DNA of 7,867 nucleotides from DATIYW01 sp035517415 (GTDB lineage: Bacteria > Acidobacteriota > Thermoanaerobaculia > Thermoanaerobaculales > Thermoanaerobaculaceae): contig DATIYW010000088.1 in NCBI GenBank assembly GCA_035517415.1, positions 1 through 7,867 of the forward strand, read 5' to 3'. A program made the position numbers and the translations under genes. Shown here piece after piece: positions 5,223 through 7,867 of this stretch (the first letter of the stretch is position 1; every line of letters starts with the position of its first letter). The notes below the pieces were generated by a model that was given only the letters and a program-made list of their open reading frames with translations, had not been told where the DNA came from and did not search any database.

Positions 5223-6590
5223 GTGGCCGAGACCCTCACGCCGCGTCGGATCTTCCGCTTCTGGGCGCCGCTCGCCGCGACGTGGCTGATGATGTCGGTG
5301 GAGGGACCGTTCCTCGCCGCCGTCATCGCCCGGGCGGGCGAGCCCAAGCACAACCTCGCGGCGTGGGGCGTCGCGTTCTCGTTCGCGATGATCGTCGAGG
5401 CGCCGATCATCATGATGATGAGCGCGGCGACGGCGCTCGTGGTGGACCGCCAGTCGTTCCTCGCGCTGCGCCGTTTCGTCTACCTGCTGAACGCGTTGAT
5501 CACCGCCGCGATGGTGGTGCTGCTGCTGCCCCCGGTGTTCCGCTTCGTCGCCGAGACGCTGATCGGCCTGCCCCACGACGTGGCGGCGCTCACCCATGCC
5601 GCGACCGCGCTGCTCCTACCCTGGCCGGCGGCGATCGGCTACCGGCGGTTCTACCAGGGCACGCTGATCCGGCACGCGCTGACGCGGCGGGTCGCCTACG
5701 GCACGGTCGTGCGCGTCGCGTCGATGGCGGCCACCGCGACGCTGCTCTTCACGCTCACCCGGTTCCCGGGCGCGTGGGTGGGGGGCGCAGCACTCGCGGC
5801 GGGGGTCGTGACGGAGGCGGCGGCGAGCCGCTGGATGGCCGCCGGCGTGGTGCGCGGCCTGCTCCACGGTGACGCCTCATCGTCCGCCTCCGCTCCGCCG
5901 CTGACCACCCGCGGGATCGTCCGCTTCTACTACCCGCTGGCGCTGACCTCGCTGCTCACGCTCGGCGTCAACCCGCTGGTGACGTTCTTCCTCGGCCGCA
6001 GCCGGATGCCACTCGAGTCGCTGGCTGCAATGCCGGTGGTCGCCGCGCTCGTGTTCGCCTTCCGCAGCCCGGGAGTCGCCTACCAGGAGGTCGGGATCGC
6101 GCTCCTCGGCGAGCGGCGCGAGGGGTACGCCGCGCTGCGCCGCTTCGCCGCGGCGCTCGCCGCGGCGGTCGCCGGAGCCCTCGTGCTGGTCGCCTGGACG
6201 CCGCTCGCCGTGGTGTGGTTCCACCGCATCTCCGGGCTCACGCCCGAGCTCACCCGGTTCGCGCTGGTGCCGCTGCGGGTGCTCTGTTTCTACCCGGCGC
6301 TCGAGGTGCTGCTGTCATTCCAACGCTCGCTCCTCGTCCACGCGCACCGCACCGCGATGGTGACCTGGGCGACGGCGGTCGAGGTCGCCGGCATCGTCGC
6401 CGCGCTCGTGGTCGGCATCGGCATGCTCGACCTCGTCGGCGCGGTCGGCGCCGCGGCCGCACTGCTGCTCGGCCGGCTGGCGGCGAACGCGCTCCTGGCG
6501 CTGGCGCCGCTCTCGGCGCAGGCCGCGGCCGGCTCGGGACGGCGATGGGGAGGCCGGCGCCGCGCGCGGGCGGCCGACGCCGCGGAGTGA
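5223..6590 (+). CDS. MATE/MOP-superfamily membrane transporter, ANKH-like
   Basis: A 455-residue polytopic inner-membrane protein, predicted exporter of unknown substrate. About a dozen hydrophobic segments are visible, for example at about 12-36, 48-73, 88-108, 124-140, 160-178, 184-200, 234-258, 268-284, 306-334, 346-366, 378-400 and 404-430. They fall into two halves, each opening with an aromatic/proline block (RIFRFWAPLA at 9-18, GIVRFYYPLA at 231-240), as expected for the MATE/MOP fold's internal repeat. ALVPLRVLCFYP (347-358) and the second-half opening resemble the progressive ankylosis (ANKH) branch, from memory of that family. The C-terminus (436-451) is rich in arginine and presumably cytoplasmic. 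The start is unsettled: the GTG at 5223 fits the family's N-terminus, but GGAGGA (5217-5222) abuts it with almost no spacer, and the next ATG would remove part of the first helix. It converges on the DUF6599 gene with a 24-base gap and no clear terminator. Confidence 0.8.
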   Translation: MAETLTPRRIFRFWAPLAATWLMMSVEGPFLAAVIARAGEPKHNLAAWGVAFSFAMIVEAPIIMMMSAATALVVDRQSFLALRRFVYLLNALITAAMVVLLLPPVFRFVAETLIGLPHDVAALTHAATALLLPWPAAIGYRRFYQGTLIRHALTRRVAYGTVVRVASMAATATLLFTLTRFPGAWVGGAALAAGVVTEAAASRWMAAGVVRGLLHGDASSSASAPPLTTRGIVRFYYPLALTSLLTLGVNPLVTFFLGRSRMPLESLAAMPVVAALVFAFRSPGVAYQEVGIALLGERREGYAALRRFAAALAAAVAGALVLVAWTPLAVVWFHRISGLTPELTRFALVPLRVLCFYPALEVLLSFQRSLLVHAHRTAMVTWATAVEVAGIVAALVVGIGMLDLVGAVGAAAALLLGRLAANALLALAPLSAQAAAGSGRRWGGRRRARAADAAE

Positions 6591-6614
6591 CCGGGCGGTC
6601 CGGCCGCGCCGACG

Positions 6615-7481
6615 CTACGGCTCGCGCTCGAGGTTGAGGGTCAGCGTCAGCCGCCGCCCTGCGGCCCGCGCCTCGCCGAACCTGCCGCCGTAGTCGCGGA
6701 ATACCAGCCGGTCGGGCTCGCGGCGGAGCGGCTTGACCTCCGGGTCGAGGCCGTCCGCGAGGTGGGCGAGGACGCGGAGCGCGGTCGCGTCGTCGGGATA
6801 CTCGGCGACCACGAGCGTGCAGGCCGGGCGTCCCTCCCCGGCGTCGTACGCGGCGGCGGCCGCGGTGTTCCTCCCGCCGAGCTGCAGCACGTCGCCTTCG
6901 CCGAGGGTGATGATCGACTGCAGCGCGAGCGCGCCGCGGATGAGGCGCTCCGAGCCGGCCACCCGGCGCGCGTGCGGCAGCAGCTCGAGGACGGCGACCG
7001 GCTGCGCCGGCGGGAGCGCGGCGGCGACGGCGCGGGCGAACGCCACCAACTGCGGCGCGACCGCGGGGCTGCCGTCGAGGTTGGCGGCGATCAGGAAGTA
7101 GCGCTCGCGGACCAGCATCAGCTCGTGGCGGCCGGCGGTGTGGCGCTCGCGCAGGTCGGGATCGGGGGTCTCACGGCCGCAGCGGCCGAGGTAGATGCCG
7201 AGGGCGGCGGCGGGGTCGCGCATCCGGTACAGCTCGAGCTCGACGCCGTCGGTGCCGCGGGCGTAGCGTTGGACGGTGAGCTCCTCGAAGCCGAACTCGA
7301 AGAAGATCTCCGCGCCGCCGTCGATGTGGCCGTACAGCCCGCTGCCGGTGAAAACCCTGGCGTTGCCGTCGGGGCGCCAGCCGGGGACCGCGCCGGGACC
7401 CGGCAGCAGCCCCGCGTCGCCGGCGGCGAGCGCGGCGCCCGCCACTGCCAGCGCGCAGAGAGCGAGCGCGAGCCGCCTCAT
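6615..7481 (-). CDS. Secreted DUF6599 family protein
   Basis: A 288-residue exported protein of unknown function. A typical signal peptide (MRRLALALCALAVAGAALAA, residues 1-20) is followed by a mature part with the pattern I associate with DUF6599: GLYGHIDGGAEIFFEFGFEEL (48-68), VELELYRMRDPAAALGIY (80-97), a YFLIAANLDG strand (128-137), and a C-terminal half with SIITLGEGDVLQLGG (189-203) and LVVAEYPDDATALRVLAHL (223-241). No catalytic motif is recognisable. The ATG at 7481 overlaps the stop of the upstream DUF362 gene as ATGA (7478-7481) and has only a weak Shine-Dalgarno, so translation is probably coupled. The frame stays open upstream to 7763, but that stretch is antiparallel-free shadow coding of the DUF362 gene, and the signal peptide marks the true start. 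The pairing suggests the two proteins work together, which is inference. The family call is from memory of motifs. Confidence 0.85.
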   Translation of the reverse strand: MRRLALALCALAVAGAALAAGDAGLLPGPGAVPGWRPDGNARVFTGSGLYGHIDGGAEIFFEFGFEELTVQRYARGTDGVELELYRMRDPAAALGIYLGRCGRETPDPDLRERHTAGRHELMLVRERYFLIAANLDGSPAVAPQLVAFARAVAAALPPAQPVAVLELLPHARRVAGSERLIRGALALQSIITLGEGDVLQLGGRNTAAAAAYDAGEGRPACTLVVAEYPDDATALRVLAHLADGLDPEVKPLRREPDRLVFRDYGGRFGEARAAGRRLTLTLNLEREP

Positions 7482-7867
7482 GCCTGGACGAGCGTGATCT
7501 TCGCCGGGTCGGCGATCCCGAGGCCGAGCTTCTCGGCGTAGTGGAGGTAGTCGGTGAACTTGGGGTGCTCGTTGACGGTCACGCCCATCGCCTTGCGCTT
7601 CGCGACCAGTTCGCGGTGGCAGGTCATGTCGAGGGCGAACGGGTCGGTCGCGAAGTAGAGCGAGTGGTTGGGGTAGACGAACTTCTCGTCCTTGTCCGGC
7701 CCGCCGTCGTACTGGGCGCGCAGCCCGTCGGTGACGTTGAGGACGAGCTTGTCGCGCACCCACGGCGCGGCCAGCACCTCGGTGCAGACGCGGAAGAACA
7801 GCGGCGCGTGGAGGCGGCCGGTGTTGCAGATGGCGGCGAAGCCGAGGTTCTTGGTCGCCATCGAGAT
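7478..7867 (-). CDS. DUF362 domain protein, C-terminal part (cut by window edge)
   Basis: The last 129 codons of a larger gene whose start lies beyond the right edge. The frame is open to base 7867, and the ATG at 7861 is internal, because the flanking sequence (I-S-M-A-T-K-N-L) matches the middle of DUF362 proteins. Recognisable blocks are NVTDGLRAQYDGGP (residues 44-57 of the fragment), which in this family follows the core Asp/Asn region, and ATDPFALD (73-80), followed by the helical RELVAKRKAMG and a C-terminal DYLHYAEKLGLGIADPAKITLV. DUF362 proteins are often annotated as iron-sulfur or uncharacterised; any cysteine cluster or Tat signal would be outside this window. The fragment has Cys at 14, 28 and 83 but no ferredoxin pattern. 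It is cotranscribed with the DUF6599 gene through a 4-base overlap. Confidence 0.85.
   Translation of the reverse strand: MSMATKNLGFAAICNTGRLHAPLFFRVCTEVLAAPWVRDKLVLNVTDGLRAQYDGGPDKDEKFVYPNHSLYFATDPFALDMTCHRELVAKRKAMGVTVNEHPKFTDYLHYAEKLGLGIADPAKITLVQA

Noticed and set aside
7482..7763. N-terminal extension of the DUF6599 protein in its own frame
   Set aside because: This stretch is already used by the DUF362 frame, which matches its family, and the DUF6599 signal peptide begins at 7481.
1..7867. Mobile elements, CRISPR arrays, tRNA or rRNA genes
   Set aside because: I found no transposase or integrase, no regularly spaced repeats, and no cloverleaf or rRNA-like sequence in any intergenic stretch.

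Overview
This is a GC-rich (roughly 70% or more) bacterial chromosome segment with seven supported protein-coding genes, two strong hairpin terminators and no sign of mobile DNA, CRISPR or stable RNA genes. Mpl, which recycles meso-diaminopimelate murein peptides, together with a candidate lipoprotein and several exported proteins suggests a Gram-negative-type envelope. The combination of DUF362, DUF6599 and DUF1573 proteins at this GC content would suit a high-GC Acidobacteriota or similar soil or sediment lineage. That placement is an inference from gene content, not proof.

Left part (1-1881, minus strand): mpl and pgpA form an operon with an ATGA stop/start overlap, pairing murein-peptide recycling with phosphatidylglycerol synthesis. 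An 84-base gap separates them from a divergent plus-strand gene for a secreted three-domain DUF1573 protein (1966-3054), which ends at a perfect 10-bp hairpin terminator.

Middle (3055-4844): the ammonia-dependent asparagine synthetase asnA has its own promoter-like site and a GC-rich 5' leader. In that leader one C-rich strand can pair with either of two G-rich segments, the second lying at the ribosome binding site. A 12-bp hairpin lies between asnA and a convergent gene for a small candidate lipoprotein of unknown function, and may terminate both transcripts.

Right part (4845-7867): a 378-base divergent intergenic region with a short inverted repeat precedes a 455-residue polytopic membrane protein. 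That protein looks like a MATE/MOP-superfamily transporter and, in places, like the ANKH (progressive ankylosis) branch. It converges on a minus-strand pair, the C-terminal part of a DUF362 protein (cut by the window edge) followed by a secreted DUF6599 protein, again joined by an ATGA overlap.

Most of the window is housekeeping. The parts most worth a second look are the asnA leader, the ANKH-like transporter, the DUF362-DUF6599 pair and the inverted repeat at 4948-4960.
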